A stretch of DNA of 64,000 nucleotides, from positions 1-64,000 of the forward strand of contig JAKQOG010000201.1 in assembly GCA_029565395.1 (NCBI GenBank). The letters are read 5' to 3'. The translations under genes were made by a program, and so were the position numbers. This document shows, one piece after another, positions 25,401 through 33,515 of the stretch (the stretch's first letter is position 1; the number at the start of each line of letters is the position of its first letter). Below the pieces are notes generated by a model, which had not been told where the DNA came from, made no database searches, and was given only the letters and a program-made list of their open reading frames with translations. Source of the DNA: Candidatus Hydrogenedentota bacterium (GTDB lineage: Bacteria > Hydrogenedentota > Hydrogenedentia > Hydrogenedentales > CAILVY01).

Positions 25401-26140
25401 GACTACTCTTTCATGCTACTCATTTGTATCTTCTTCTTTTTTCTTTGTTTCAGAATATTCTTCAAACTCTCTTAATTCTAACACTCAATTTGGCTTTAAC
25501 AACAATTTGTGTGCGTCTATCCACGAGGTATTCCCCAATTTCTTCCTGCCCAAACATTTCTTTATCCCTGCACTATTATGCATCTACTTGCCAGACTAAA
25601 AAGAATACTCCCACTTCTTTACTGCGTACGAATTACTTCACCACATGCTACCCTCACCCGGACTGCTTCTTTAAAATGCCTAAATCACCCCCTTTCACAT
25701 AATTATGTCGCTATCGTGGGTGATTGTCAAGATAATTTTCTGGAAAGTATTATTATTCATACCCTCCAAGGAAACAGCAGGTTCCCCGTATCATACCGTT
25801 TACAACACCCCAAAAACAGCCTTTCCACAAGCTATCCTCCTCCTTGTCACTGGAAACTTCAGTAGCAGGAGGGCGTCACGTCCTTTGTATGATGAAAGAG
25901 GAAAGAGAAGACCCGTAAACCCGCACAATCTGCTTCAGGTTGCGTTATCCTCCGGCGTGCATGGCAAGTACAAACGTGCGAAAGGCCTCTTTCCCCGCAA
26001 TCCCTTTCGGCGTGCGGTAAAATCCGCAATACCTGGCTTCCCGCACCAATTTTCTGTTTGGCAAACACCCGCCCAAATATTTATAATAACCTTCTTGTTT
26101 TATTTTTGAACCAGACAACTTCAGTCTAGGAGGGAGAATT
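25401..26140. other. 740-base divergent intergenic region
   Basis: It separates the kinase operon (minus) from the oxidoreductase at 26141 (plus). The plus strand is strikingly pyrimidine-rich in 25430-25700. I find no RNA gene, palindrome or family-like ORF. AGGAGGG at 26131-26137 is the ribosome-binding site of the downstream gene. A regulatory leader cannot be excluded. Confidence 0.5.
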
Positions 26141-27310
26141 ATGGCGAAGAAAAAGACTGTGAATGTAGCGATGATAGGCGCCCAGTTCATGGGTAAGACG
26201 CACAGCAACGCATGGCGGAAGGTTGGGATGTTCTTTGACCTGCCGGTGCAGCCGGTGATGAAAGTCATGTGCGGCAAGTTCCCCGAGGAATTGGCGAATG
26301 GCCCGAAGTGGGGGTGGGAAGAAACCTCGCTGGATTGGGAAGCGGTGGTGAATCGTCCTGATATCGACATTATCGATGTCTGCACGCCGAACTTCCTGCA
26401 TCCGCCTATCGCCATTGCCGCGGCCAAGGCGGGCAAGCAGGTTGTCTGCGAGAAACCGTTGGCGAACACGATGAAGGAAGCGAGCGCCATGCTCGCCGCG
26501 GTGAAGAAAGCGGGTGTCAAGCACATGTGTGGATTCTCCTACCGCTTCGCGCCCGCCGTGCAAACGATCAAGCGGATGATTGACAAGGGAGAACTCGGAC
26601 ACATCTATCATTTCCGTGCCGCATATCAGCAGGATTGGATCGTGGACCCAGACTTCCCGATGGTCTGGCGCCTCAAGAAGAAGCACACGGGCTCCGGCGC
26701 CCTGGGCGACATCGGCGCGCATATCACCGATCTGTGCCATTTTCTGGTCGGCCCGATCAGCGAAGTCGTCGGTTCCATGCGCACCTTCATCAAGGAACGC
26801 CGCATTGCCGAAAGTGACACGGGTATCACCGCGAGCGGCAAGAAGGCTGGCAAGGCCGTCAAGATGGATACGGTTGACGTGGACGACGCTGCGGTGTATC
26901 TGGCGCACATCAAGGACACCGACACGCTGGCGACCTTTGAGGCCACGCGTTTCGCACCCGGCCGCCGTAATTACAACAGTATCGAAATTTATGGCAGCAA
27001 GGGGTCCGTCTTGTGGAACCAGGAAGACATGAACTTCTTCCACTACTTCAACCGCAGCGATCCCGGTACGCTCCAAGGCTTCCGCCGCATCCACGCCACG
27101 GACGGCGCGCATCCCTATGCGACCAACTGGTGGCCTACCGGGCACATCATTGGCTACGAACACCTATTCGTCCACGAGTTCGCCGAATTCCTGTCCTGCC
27201 TGGGGACCAAAAAGGTCACCTATTCGACCTTTGACGACGCCGTGAACTGCCAAAAGGTGCTGGAGGCCGTCGAAAAATCCACCCTCACACGGAAGTGGGC
27301 CAAGGTGTAA
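26141..27310 (+). CDS. Gfo/Idh/MocA oxidoreductase
   Basis: A 389-residue cytoplasmic oxidoreductase. MAKKKTVNVAMIGAQFMGKTH opens the Rossmann domain; CEKPLANTMKEA is the EKP motif at about residue 104. Then come FSYRFAPAVQTIKRMIDKGELG and a substrate-domain GALGDIGAHITDLCHFLVGP with the conserved Asp and His. AGGAGGG lies four bases before the ATG. This enzyme type is usually paired with a sugar-phosphate isomerase/epimerase, and such a gene follows at 30573, now separated by a Fic gene and a decayed duplication. Together they probably oxidise and isomerise a sugar or inositol. A terminator follows. Confidence 0.93.
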   Translation: MAKKKTVNVAMIGAQFMGKTHSNAWRKVGMFFDLPVQPVMKVMCGKFPEELANGPKWGWEETSLDWEAVVNRPDIDIIDVCTPNFLHPPIAIAAAKAGKQVVCEKPLANTMKEASAMLAAVKKAGVKHMCGFSYRFAPAVQTIKRMIDKGELGHIYHFRAAYQQDWIVDPDFPMVWRLKKKHTGSGALGDIGAHITDLCHFLVGPISEVVGSMRTFIKERRIAESDTGITASGKKAGKAVKMDTVDVDDAAVYLAHIKDTDTLATFEATRFAPGRRNYNSIEIYGSKGSVLWNQEDMNFFHYFNRSDPGTLQGFRRIHATDGAHPYATNWWPTGHIIGYEHLFVHEFAEFLSCLGTKKVTYSTFDDAVNCQKVLEAVEKSTLTRKWAKV

Positions 27311-27334
27311 ATCTTTTTACGTTAGCAATTCTAG

Positions 27335-27370
27335 GCCGTACGTTTATACCAATGTGCGGTCTCTTTTTTT
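27335..27370 (+). terminator. Intrinsic terminator after the oxidoreductase
   Basis: GCCGTAC (27335-27341) pairs with GTGCGGT (27354-27360) with two G-U pairs around a 12-base loop, followed by CTCTTTTTTT. It lies 25 bases past the stop at 27310. Confidence 0.65.
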
Positions 27371-27387
27371 GGGGCAAAAGAATGACT

Positions 27388-27462
27388 ACTAATTTTTTAA
27401 AAATTAGTATATAATTTTCAAAGAGACATATACAATTAACTACTAATTTTTTGAAAATTAGT
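27388..27462 (+). promoter_or_regulatory. Twin AT-rich palindromes upstream of the Fic gene
   Basis: ACTAATTTTTTAAAAATTAGT (27388-27408) and its near copy at 27442-27462 (G for A in the centre) are each 21-bp palindromes with 10-bp arms. Their starts are 54 bp apart, close to five helical turns. A TATAAT (27410-27415) directly follows the first. The arrangement resembles paired operators for a dimeric regulator. The Fic protein has a winged-helix-like C-terminus and may itself be that regulator. Confidence 0.6.
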
Positions 27463-27540
27463 ATGTAAATAAGTAGATCTATTTCTGTAAACAAAGTTTC
27501 GTCATATGTGTTAAGTCGTTATACGAAAGAAGGTTAAGAT

Positions 27541-28872
27541 ATGAGAAAACCACAGTTGCCTCCTTCTTTTGAGGTTTTACAGGAACGTATGGATTCAGCC
27601 CAAGAATTTTGGGCTAACTTATCCAAGGTGAAGGAAAGCTCCGCATTTAAGCAATATCTTCACTGGGAGGAGGTTCGGCATCGCACGCCCCCGGAAGGGC
27701 TAACTCATGAGCAATGGTGGACGGGGTTGAAGGTTCTTCGGCGCCTAGAATACAAACAGACTCCTTTGCGGGATAAACAGGGCAAGGCATTTGTGTTTTC
27801 GACACCGGACAAAGTGATCGAACACCTTCATATGCTTGATCGACGTGCAGGTGGCATGCAGGACAATTCAACTCATTTCATAGATCACAAAATGCACGAT
27901 CAGTACATGATCGCTTCATTGATGGAAGAAGCGGCTACATCAAGTCAATTGGAAGGAGCTGCGACCACCCGGCAAGAGGCGCAAGCGTTACTCCGTTCAG
28001 GCCGTGCGCCGGTCAACCGGCATGAACGCATGATCTTGAATAATTTCCGCACCATGCGCAGGTTGTTGGATCTTGTGAACGAAACCATGTCGGCGGAACT
28101 GCTGTTGGATATACACCGGTGGATTACTGAGGACACGATGGAAGATGCTGCGGCCGCCGGCCGGTTCCGCACGGAATCAGACAAAGTGTATGTTTCAGAT
28201 CAGACAGAGGATGTTCTTTTTGTGCCTCCCCCGGCCGGGGAGCTAAAAGCGCGTATGGAAGCGCTGTATATGTTTTCCAATGGCAACACGCCGGATTACT
28301 TTCTTCACCCGGTGCTTCGTTCCATGATGCTCCATTTTTGGCTCGCGTATGATCATCCGTTTGTGGATGGCAACGGCCGTGTGGCGCGTGCGCTTTTTTA
28401 TTGGTCGATGCTTCGCCATCACTACTGGCTAATGGAATTTGTCTCCATTTCACCGATTCTATTGCTGGCTCCGTCTGGATATGCGCGGGCGTTTTTATAC
28501 ACGGAGACGGACGATAATGATCTAACTTATTTTCTCCTGCATCAGGTGAGAGTTCTTGATAAAGCTGTAAAAGAACTTGACGCACATCTTTTACGCAAGA
28601 TACGTGAAGGACAAGAAGCGGAACGGCGGCTTCAAGGGTTGGAAGAGTTGAATCACCGTCAACGGGGATTAATTACTCACGCGCTTCATCATCCAAATGC
28701 GCAGTACACCATTGCGTCGCATCGGAACAGCCATGGTGTAACATATCAAACCGCGAGAACGGATCTGCTGGAACTGGAGGCGCTGGGATTGCTGAACAAG
28801 ACGACGAAAGGCAAAGCGTTCTTCTTTACGCCTGTGGTAAAACTTGAAAAACGGCTTGGTAATACGGCGTAA
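27541..28872 (+). CDS. Fic-family AMP-transferase with inhibitory motif and C-terminal wHTH
   Basis: A 443-residue Fic protein. The catalytic motif HPFVDGNGR is intact at 272-280 and should transfer AMP (or another nucleotide moiety) from ATP to a target hydroxyl. The inhibitory motif S-x-x-x-E-G is present at 134-139 (SSQLEG), so this is the class II self-inhibited arrangement with the helix N-terminal to the Fic core. Residues about 370-443 look like a winged helix (HRNSHGVTYQTARTDLLELE), as in many stand-alone Fic regulators. Twin palindromes upstream suggest autoregulation. The gene interrupts a likely oxidoreductase/isomerase pair, and its last 113 bp are repeated exactly at 30345-30457, evidence of a local duplication. 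Confidence 0.92.
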   Translation: MRKPQLPPSFEVLQERMDSAQEFWANLSKVKESSAFKQYLHWEEVRHRTPPEGLTHEQWWTGLKVLRRLEYKQTPLRDKQGKAFVFSTPDKVIEHLHMLDRRAGGMQDNSTHFIDHKMHDQYMIASLMEEAATSSQLEGAATTRQEAQALLRSGRAPVNRHERMILNNFRTMRRLLDLVNETMSAELLLDIHRWITEDTMEDAAAAGRFRTESDKVYVSDQTEDVLFVPPPAGELKARMEALYMFSNGNTPDYFLHPVLRSMMLHFWLAYDHPFVDGNGRVARALFYWSMLRHHYWLMEFVSISPILLLAPSGYARAFLYTETDDNDLTYFLLHQVRVLDKAVKELDAHLLRKIREGQEAERRLQGLEELNHRQRGLITHALHHPNAQYTIASHRNSHGVTYQTARTDLLELEALGLLNKTTKGKAFFFTPVVKLEKRLGNTA

Positions 28873-28888
28873 TTCTATGGAGGTACCG

Positions 28889-29099
28889 TCAAATAATGGG
28901 CCTGCGTCAGATTTCGGGGTTGCCCTTCCAATGCGCCAAAAATGAGCTCATTTTCGTCGTCAACCCCCCCTCATCATTACCCATGATCACTATATGATCA
29001 AGGAAAAATAGAGATTGTAGATAAAATACCACATGAAAACAGGAGGACTTGGCGAAAAAAGCGCGAAACCCCTTCTTGCGGCGCAGGCCCTCAAATAAT
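28889..29099. mobile_element. 193-bp MITE-like element with 9-bp target duplication
   Basis: The element proper is 28898-29090. Its ends are exact inverted repeats GGGCCTGCG / CGCAGGCCC, with weaker pairing continuing to 24 bp, including GGGGTT at the same offset at both ends. It is flanked by direct repeats TCAAATAAT (28889-28897 and 29091-29099). The duplicated copy of this locus has an uninterrupted site at about 30472-30490, which contains one target-site equivalent and no element. It is non-coding and includes a 16-bp palindrome (28939-28954). Too small for a transposase, so it would move in trans. Confidence 0.85.
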
Positions 29100-29194
29100 T
29101 AGCAACTTGGAATTTGATTCGCTTTTTTCTTACACTCTTTAGGTATATGGGCTAAGAAACTCCGTAGTAAAAAATGTTGGAAGGAGAACGCTAT

Positions 29195-29470
29195 ATGAAA
29201 CTGGGAATGTTGACGGCGATGTTCAGCGCGAAGCCGCTGAAGGATGTATTGGAACTGATCCGTCCGCTAGGGCTGGAATGCGTGGAACTGAGTTCGGGAA
29301 ATTATTCCAGCGGGCCGCATTCACCCGTAAAAGAGCCAATAGCGTCTAAGCCCAAGCGGGATGAGTTGAAGGCACTGCTGAAGGGCGAAGGCCTGACGAT
29401 CAGCGCACTTTGCGGTCCCGGCAAACGCTTAAATATGGATGAACCCTTTGCCAAAAAACGTCCGAAAGAC
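29195..29470 (+). pseudogene. Truncated sugar-phosphate isomerase/epimerase (duplicate)
   Basis: The frame from the ATG at 29195 matches the intact isomerase at 30573 over about 88 codons, with scattered substitutions (GTGNYPGG becomes SSGNYSSG). Similarity ends soon after DEPFAKK. The frame then runs through unrelated sequence to 30175. The metal-binding and active-site residues in the later two thirds are missing, so the product cannot be an enzyme. The conserved leader with GGAGAACGCTATATG upstream is also duplicated. It is the 5' remnant of the upstream copy after tandem duplication and deletion. Confidence 0.85.
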
Positions 29471-30260
29471 CGTGGAAGTTGCATGACTTCAGCGACATTG
29501 TCAGTAATCGACAAGATGTCTATTAGTCATAATGAAGACATCTTATCCCAAATATCCGATAATGTCCGAAAAACATATCATCATATCGGTACAGACTCAG
29601 GTATGGAAAATAGCCAGTATACAAGTGCATCCACATTGTTTCGATCATGTGATCCAATACAACAGGCAGGGAGAATATCTAAAAACATTTTTCTTCTTGC
29701 TCCATCATCTGTTTGCCGGGATGTTTTTCCGCCCCATCTTTTGTCTCCATGGATTGCCGTTTCCCTTTCAATTGACCGAAGAGTTCCTCTGCGATCTTCT
29801 GATTCCAAGAAATCGTATTCTTGCATAAGATCACGTCAAAAAGTACCTGTGTCTTCGTCCTACTCGTCTTCCATATGCTTCCTTCCACCACGTGGCTCAG
29901 GTCCATTAAGGGCCACCACACAATCTCCGGAAGATTACCCCCATATTACCATTAACAAAATAACCATCCACATGAATGGTCCTTCGTGCAAATCCCATCT
30001 TACCGTCGGAGAACATTTCCTGAACCCGGTGGATCCTCAGATACCGCAAAAAAATAACAAGATCAAAAATAATTCCTCAAGAGATCTTCGTTCCACCCTT
30101 CTAAAGATTTGGAATGTAATTTCTAAACCATTGCGTTTCATAATCTTTTGGTTTTTTGCCGCAGGGGGAAAATAATCCACTCGCCACATAAAAAGCGCTC
30201 AGCCCAAATTCCTTGGGCTGAGCGCTTGTTTGTTACTGACCTTAATTTTGAGGCATTTTT
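29471..30260. other. Unrecognised 790-base segment inside the duplication
   Basis: The segment replaces the 3' part of the first isomerase copy and the 5' part of the second Fic copy. The plus-strand frame continuing from the truncated isomerase and two overlapping minus-strand frames (29581-29826 and 29679-29921) show no motif I can name. Base composition is lower in GC than the flanks. A perfect hairpin at 30193-30227 lies near its right end. It may be a decayed mobile element. Confidence 0.5.
30193..30227 (+). terminator. Perfect 15-bp hairpin, orphan terminator
   Basis: AAGCGCTCAGCCCAA (30193-30207) pairs exactly with TTGGGCTGAGCGCTT (30213-30227) across a 5-base ATTCC loop, followed by GTTTGTTA. 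The stem is too perfect to be chance and has the form of an intrinsic terminator. No intact gene precedes it; it probably terminated a gene now lost. Confidence 0.6.
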
Positions 30261-30455
30261 ATGCCAATTCACAACCCGAATTTCAATTACATGAGCGCCT
30301 CTCATCGCAACAGTCAGGGTGTAATTTATCAGATCTCCGGAATCGATCTGCTGGAACTGGAGGCGCTGGGATTGCTGAACAAGACGACGAAAGGCAAAGC
30401 GTTCTTCTTTACGCCTGTGGTAAAACTTGAAAAACGGCTTGGTAATACGGCGTAA
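30261..30455 (+). pseudogene. Fic C-terminal winged-helix remnant (duplicate)
   Basis: A 64-codon frame whose last 37 codons are identical in DNA to the end of the intact Fic gene (30345-30457 equals 28762-28874). The preceding codons (ASHRNSQGVIYQISGID) are homologous but diverged from the intact gene (SHRNSHGVTYQTARTD). This suggests that the 5' part came from another fic allele or that gene conversion homogenised only the 3' end. The catalytic Fic core is missing. It might be expressed as a small DNA-binding protein, but I treat it as debris of the duplication. Confidence 0.75.
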
Positions 30456-30572
30456 TTTCATGGAGGTACCGCCCAATAACCGGCAACTTGGAATTTGATT
30501 CGCTTTTTTCTTACACTCTTTGGTATATGGGCCAAGAAACTCCGCAGTAAAACGTTGGAAGGAGAACGCTAT

Positions 30573-31535
30573 ATGAAACTGGGAATGTTGACGGCGATGT
30601 TCAGCGCGAAGCCGCTGAAGGATGTATTGGAACTGATCCGGCCGCTGGGGCTGGAATGCGTGGAACTGGGCACGGGGAATTATCCCGGCGGCCCGCATGC
30701 GCCCGTAAAGGAATTGTTGGCGTCCAAACCCAAGCGTGATGAATTGAAGGCGATGCTGAAGGGCGAAGGCTTGACCATCAGCGCGCTGAGTTGCCATGGC
30801 AACTGCCTGCATCCGGACAAGGCGTTTGCGAAGGCCAACCAAGCAGTGCAAACCGATACCATTAAACTCGCCAATAAATTGGGTATCAACGTCGTGATCG
30901 ATTTCTCCGGCTGCCCCGGCAGCGATGTAAAATCCACCAAGCCGAACTGGGTTACGTGCGCCTGGCCGCCGGATTACCTGGATGTCCTGAACTGGCAGTG
31001 GGACAAGGTTGTGATTCCGTACTGGACAAAGCAGGCAAAATTTGCGCGGGACCACGGTGTGAACATTGGGTTTGAAATGCACCCCGGTTTCGTGGTGTAC
31101 AACACGGAAACACTCTTGAAACTCCGCAAGGCATGCGGTAACAGCCTCGGTGCGAATCTCGATCCCAGCCACTTGTTCTGGCAGGGCATGGAGCCGTGCA
31201 CGGTCGTGCGCGCACTGGGCAATGCCATTTTCCATGTGCATGCGAAAGACTCACGCGTGGATGCCGCCAATGCCGCGCTGAACGGCGTACTCGACACCAA
31301 GCATTACGGTGACGAACTCAAGCGCACCTGGATTTTCCGCACCTGCGGGTATGGCCACGGCCTCGATTGGTGGAAGGACTTCTTCTCCTCGCTGCGTATG
31401 GTGGGCTATGACGGCGCGATCAGTATCGAGCACGAAGACAGCCTGATGTCCAGTTGGGAAGGCTTGAGCAAAGCAGTGGAATTCCTGAAACAGGCAATCA
31501 TCGTTGAAAAACCGACCGCCATGACGTGGGCGTGA
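30573..31535 (+). CDS. Sugar-phosphate isomerase/epimerase (AP-endonuclease-2 fold)
   Basis: A 320-residue TIM-barrel isomerase of the IolE/xylose-isomerase-like group. The start at 30573 follows GGAAGGAGAACGCTAT. Metal-site residues are visible in IGFEMHPGFVVYNTE (Glu/His), NLDPSHLFWQG (Asp/His), HVHAKDSR (His) and ISIEHEDSLM (Glu) near the C-terminus. It probably isomerises or epimerises a keto-sugar or inositol intermediate produced by an oxidoreductase such as the one at 26141. Full length, in contrast to the truncated copy at 29195. A strong terminator lies 70 bases downstream. Confidence 0.92.
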   Translation: MKLGMLTAMFSAKPLKDVLELIRPLGLECVELGTGNYPGGPHAPVKELLASKPKRDELKAMLKGEGLTISALSCHGNCLHPDKAFAKANQAVQTDTIKLANKLGINVVIDFSGCPGSDVKSTKPNWVTCAWPPDYLDVLNWQWDKVVIPYWTKQAKFARDHGVNIGFEMHPGFVVYNTETLLKLRKACGNSLGANLDPSHLFWQGMEPCTVVRALGNAIFHVHAKDSRVDAANAALNGVLDTKHYGDELKRTWIFRTCGYGHGLDWWKDFFSSLRMVGYDGAISIEHEDSLMSSWEGLSKAVEFLKQAIIVEKPTAMTWA

Positions 31536-31606
31536 TTTTTCACTATATTCTGGTCATCGAAAACTGAATATGGACTTATCCGCCGAAGGGCGGATGGCAC
31601 TGACCA

Positions 31607-31648
31607 TTCGGGGAGGACTCACCAGGTCTTCCCCGAAACTTTTTTTTA
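31607..31648 (+). terminator. Intrinsic terminator of the isomerase gene
   Basis: TTCGGGGAGGAC (31607-31618) pairs with GTCTTCCCCGAA (31626-31637) with one G-U pair, followed by ACTTTTTTTT. The T-tract touches the 3' end of the converging waaF gene. Confidence 0.88.
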
Positions 31649-32677
31649 GTGTGGCAAAAACGGCAGGGCGGCTTCCATCACCATTTCCGGAGAAATGCGC
31701 GTCATGCAGCGGTGATCCGTTTCGCATACGGGCTTTTGGCACGGACCACAATCCACATCGACCCGAACAATTTTCCCCACTTCCCACGGACTGTCCGTGT
31801 ACCGCGGCGAAGTGGAACCCATGATGCAGATCACCGGCTTTTTAAATGCGATCGCGATGTGACGCGGACCGCTGTCATTCCCGATAAGCATGTCCACCTC
31901 TGAGATGGCCGCCTTGAGCCGGGCAATAGTGGGTTTCTGATCGTAGCATTCAATGAACGTTGTCTTCGCGGCTTTGAGTGCCTCCGCCCGCGTTTCTTCT
32001 TCGCCAGGCCCTGTCAACAACACAAAACGCGCTCCCGTCTTCTGCGCGAGGAGATCCGCCACTTGTGCATAACGTTCCGCGGGCCACCGCTTGCTCGATC
32101 CGAACGCGGCTCCAGGCGCCAGCCCGATCAGCGGGCCTTCTCCGGAACAGCGTCCCCGCACTGCGTCAATTTCCTTGGGATCCGCAACTAATTCCAGGCC
32201 TTGGTCATCGTCTTCACAGCCCAATGGCTTGAGCAGATCCAAATATTCCTTCGCCATGTAAATGGGCACAATCACGCCCTTTTCGCGGTAAGGTTGAACG
32301 GTATCGGTTAAAAACCAGGAACGCTGGCCTCGCTGATAGCCCAGGCGGTTTGAAGCCCCGGCCATCATGGCCAGAAGGGCAGCACGCGCGGAATGCGGAA
32401 AGATGACCGCCAGGTCGCGCGCATGCGGATGGAGTTCCGCAGCGATTTGGAGCATGCGGAAGAGTCCCGGCCGGCTTGATATCGGCGCCAGCCGATCGAT
32501 CCAGGGCAGCCCTTGCAACAAATCACAAATGGGAAATTTTGCCGTAACCGTCAATTCCGCCTCCGGAAAGCGCCGCTTGAGTACGCGCAAGGCGGGCGTA
32601 CACATGACGGCGTCGCCGAGCCAATTCGGAGCCAGGGCTAGAATATGCTTAACGTTTTTCGGAAGTTCCATAAACAC
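31646..32677 (-). CDS. waaF: Lipopolysaccharide heptosyltransferase II-type (GT9)
   Basis: A 343-residue GT9 glycosyltransferase that adds heptose from ADP-heptose to the LPS inner core at the cytoplasmic membrane. The N-terminal LALAPNWLGDAVMCTPAL is the WaaF signature; the nucleotide-sugar side shows LAPGAAFGSSKRWP and MLIGNDSGPRHIAIAFKKP, and the C-terminus has a Cys-rich DCGPCQKPVCETDHRCM segment usual in the family. ATG codons at 32677 and 32671 are both possible. It is the last gene of a minus-strand set with a small membrane protein seven bases upstream. Its presence implies an LPS outer membrane. Confidence 0.88.
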   Translation of the reverse strand: MFMELPKNVKHILALAPNWLGDAVMCTPALRVLKRRFPEAELTVTAKFPICDLLQGLPWIDRLAPISSRPGLFRMLQIAAELHPHARDLAVIFPHSARAALLAMMAGASNRLGYQRGQRSWFLTDTVQPYREKGVIVPIYMAKEYLDLLKPLGCEDDDQGLELVADPKEIDAVRGRCSGEGPLIGLAPGAAFGSSKRWPAERYAQVADLLAQKTGARFVLLTGPGEEETRAEALKAAKTTFIECYDQKPTIARLKAAISEVDMLIGNDSGPRHIAIAFKKPVICIMGSTSPRYTDSPWEVGKIVRVDVDCGPCQKPVCETDHRCMTRISPEMVMEAALPFLPH

Positions 32678-32683
32678 TATTTT

Positions 32684-33064
32684 CTACGTTTCTTTTCCAC
32701 TGCGTTCGTTTTCCTGCTCATTATTCACCCGCCGGCCCAGTTCGTGGATAAAGGCATCATCGCCCAAGGTATCCCGGAACGTATCGCGTTTCCCGGTGAG
32801 ATTTTTCCGCGCAATCTCGATCACATCTATCAGCGCGAGCAATACGACCACCCCGAGGAAAATAATCATTAAAGAAAGGATAAACGCGAACCGTTTGGGG
32901 TTATGTACAAAAAAGACCATGTGAAGCCCCAGCAGCATGACCAGCGGGATGGCCAACAAAAGATAGAAACTCGCGGGGCGCCACGCATGGGCTTCGCGCA
33001 GTGCATCCATCATGTACCCGCCAATGGTCTTTTCCGGCTTTATGTCAGGCATGTTCTGAGGCAT
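32684..33064 (-). CDS. Small two-helix membrane protein
   Basis: A 126-residue protein with two hydrophobic segments (about 33-53 and 58-83) after a polar N-terminus, and a long charged cytoplasmic C-terminus. AAGGGGG precedes the ATG. It lies between an FmdB-type zinc-ribbon gene (33 bases upstream) and waaF (seven bases downstream), so all three are likely co-transcribed. I do not recognise a family. Topology suggests an envelope accessory protein; any link to LPS assembly is only by position. Confidence 0.65.
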   Translation of the reverse strand: MPQNMPDIKPEKTIGGYMMDALREAHAWRPASFYLLLAIPLVMLLGLHMVFFVHNPKRFAFILSLMIIFLGVVVLLALIDVIEIARKNLTGKRDTFRDTLGDDAFIHELGRRVNNEQENERSGKET

Positions 33065-33097
33065 GGGCTTTGCCCCCTTGGTTGGTAGACGGCCAAT

Positions 33098-33316
33098 TTA
33101 CCCTTGATACGGACAACTGCCCGAGGCGTTGCAGCAACTGGCACACGCCGGAGCGTGGGCAGTGCTTTTTTCCGCCCCGCGCATCGGCGCGAAATGGCTC
33201 ATCTGCTTCTCCAGCGCTTGTGAACCGCATTCCGGGCATACCGGCGCTTCCGCGCCACGAATCAAGATCTCGCCGCTCCACGTACACTTCCGGCAACAAT
33301 ATCCAAACACCGGCAT
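33098..33316 (-). CDS. FmdB-type zinc-ribbon protein
   Basis: A 72-residue protein beginning MPVFGYCCRKC, followed by a second Cys pair in CPECGS: the FmdB/CxxC_CxxC_SSSS zinc ribbon. The ATG at 33316 has AGGAGG eight bases upstream, better than an upstream in-frame Met at 33340. The C-terminus has additional cysteines (CASCCNASGSCPY) that could bind another metal. The family regulates or chaperones diverse enzymes; its role here is unknown. First gene of the waaF transcript. Confidence 0.88.
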   Translation of the reverse strand: MPVFGYCCRKCTWSGEILIRGAEAPVCPECGSQALEKQMSHFAPMRGAEKSTAHAPACASCCNASGSCPYQG

Positions 33317-33515
33317 CGCGATGCCTCCTTGCGTTAACATGTTTACTATGTCAATTTTATCAGTCTTTTCCAGGACTTGGCAAGGAAACGAATCTGGGGA
33401 GTACAGAGTGAAAAAGAGGGTTTGGGTGTAAGGTTTTGGAAATATTAGAACTTATAGGCTTATTAAGTTTCTGGAAACTTGAAATCCAATGCCGGCAGTG
33501 ACGTTGAAATAACAA

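Noticed and set aside
26126-27163. 345-codon minus-strand frame opposite the oxidoreductase at 26141
   Set aside because: Composition and His/Arg/Asp-rich translation are typical of an antisense shadow; the plus strand encodes a complete recognised enzyme.
29581-29921. Two overlapping minus-strand frames in the unidentified segment
   Set aside because: Considered as transposase fragments, but no DDE, HTH or family motif could be recognised.
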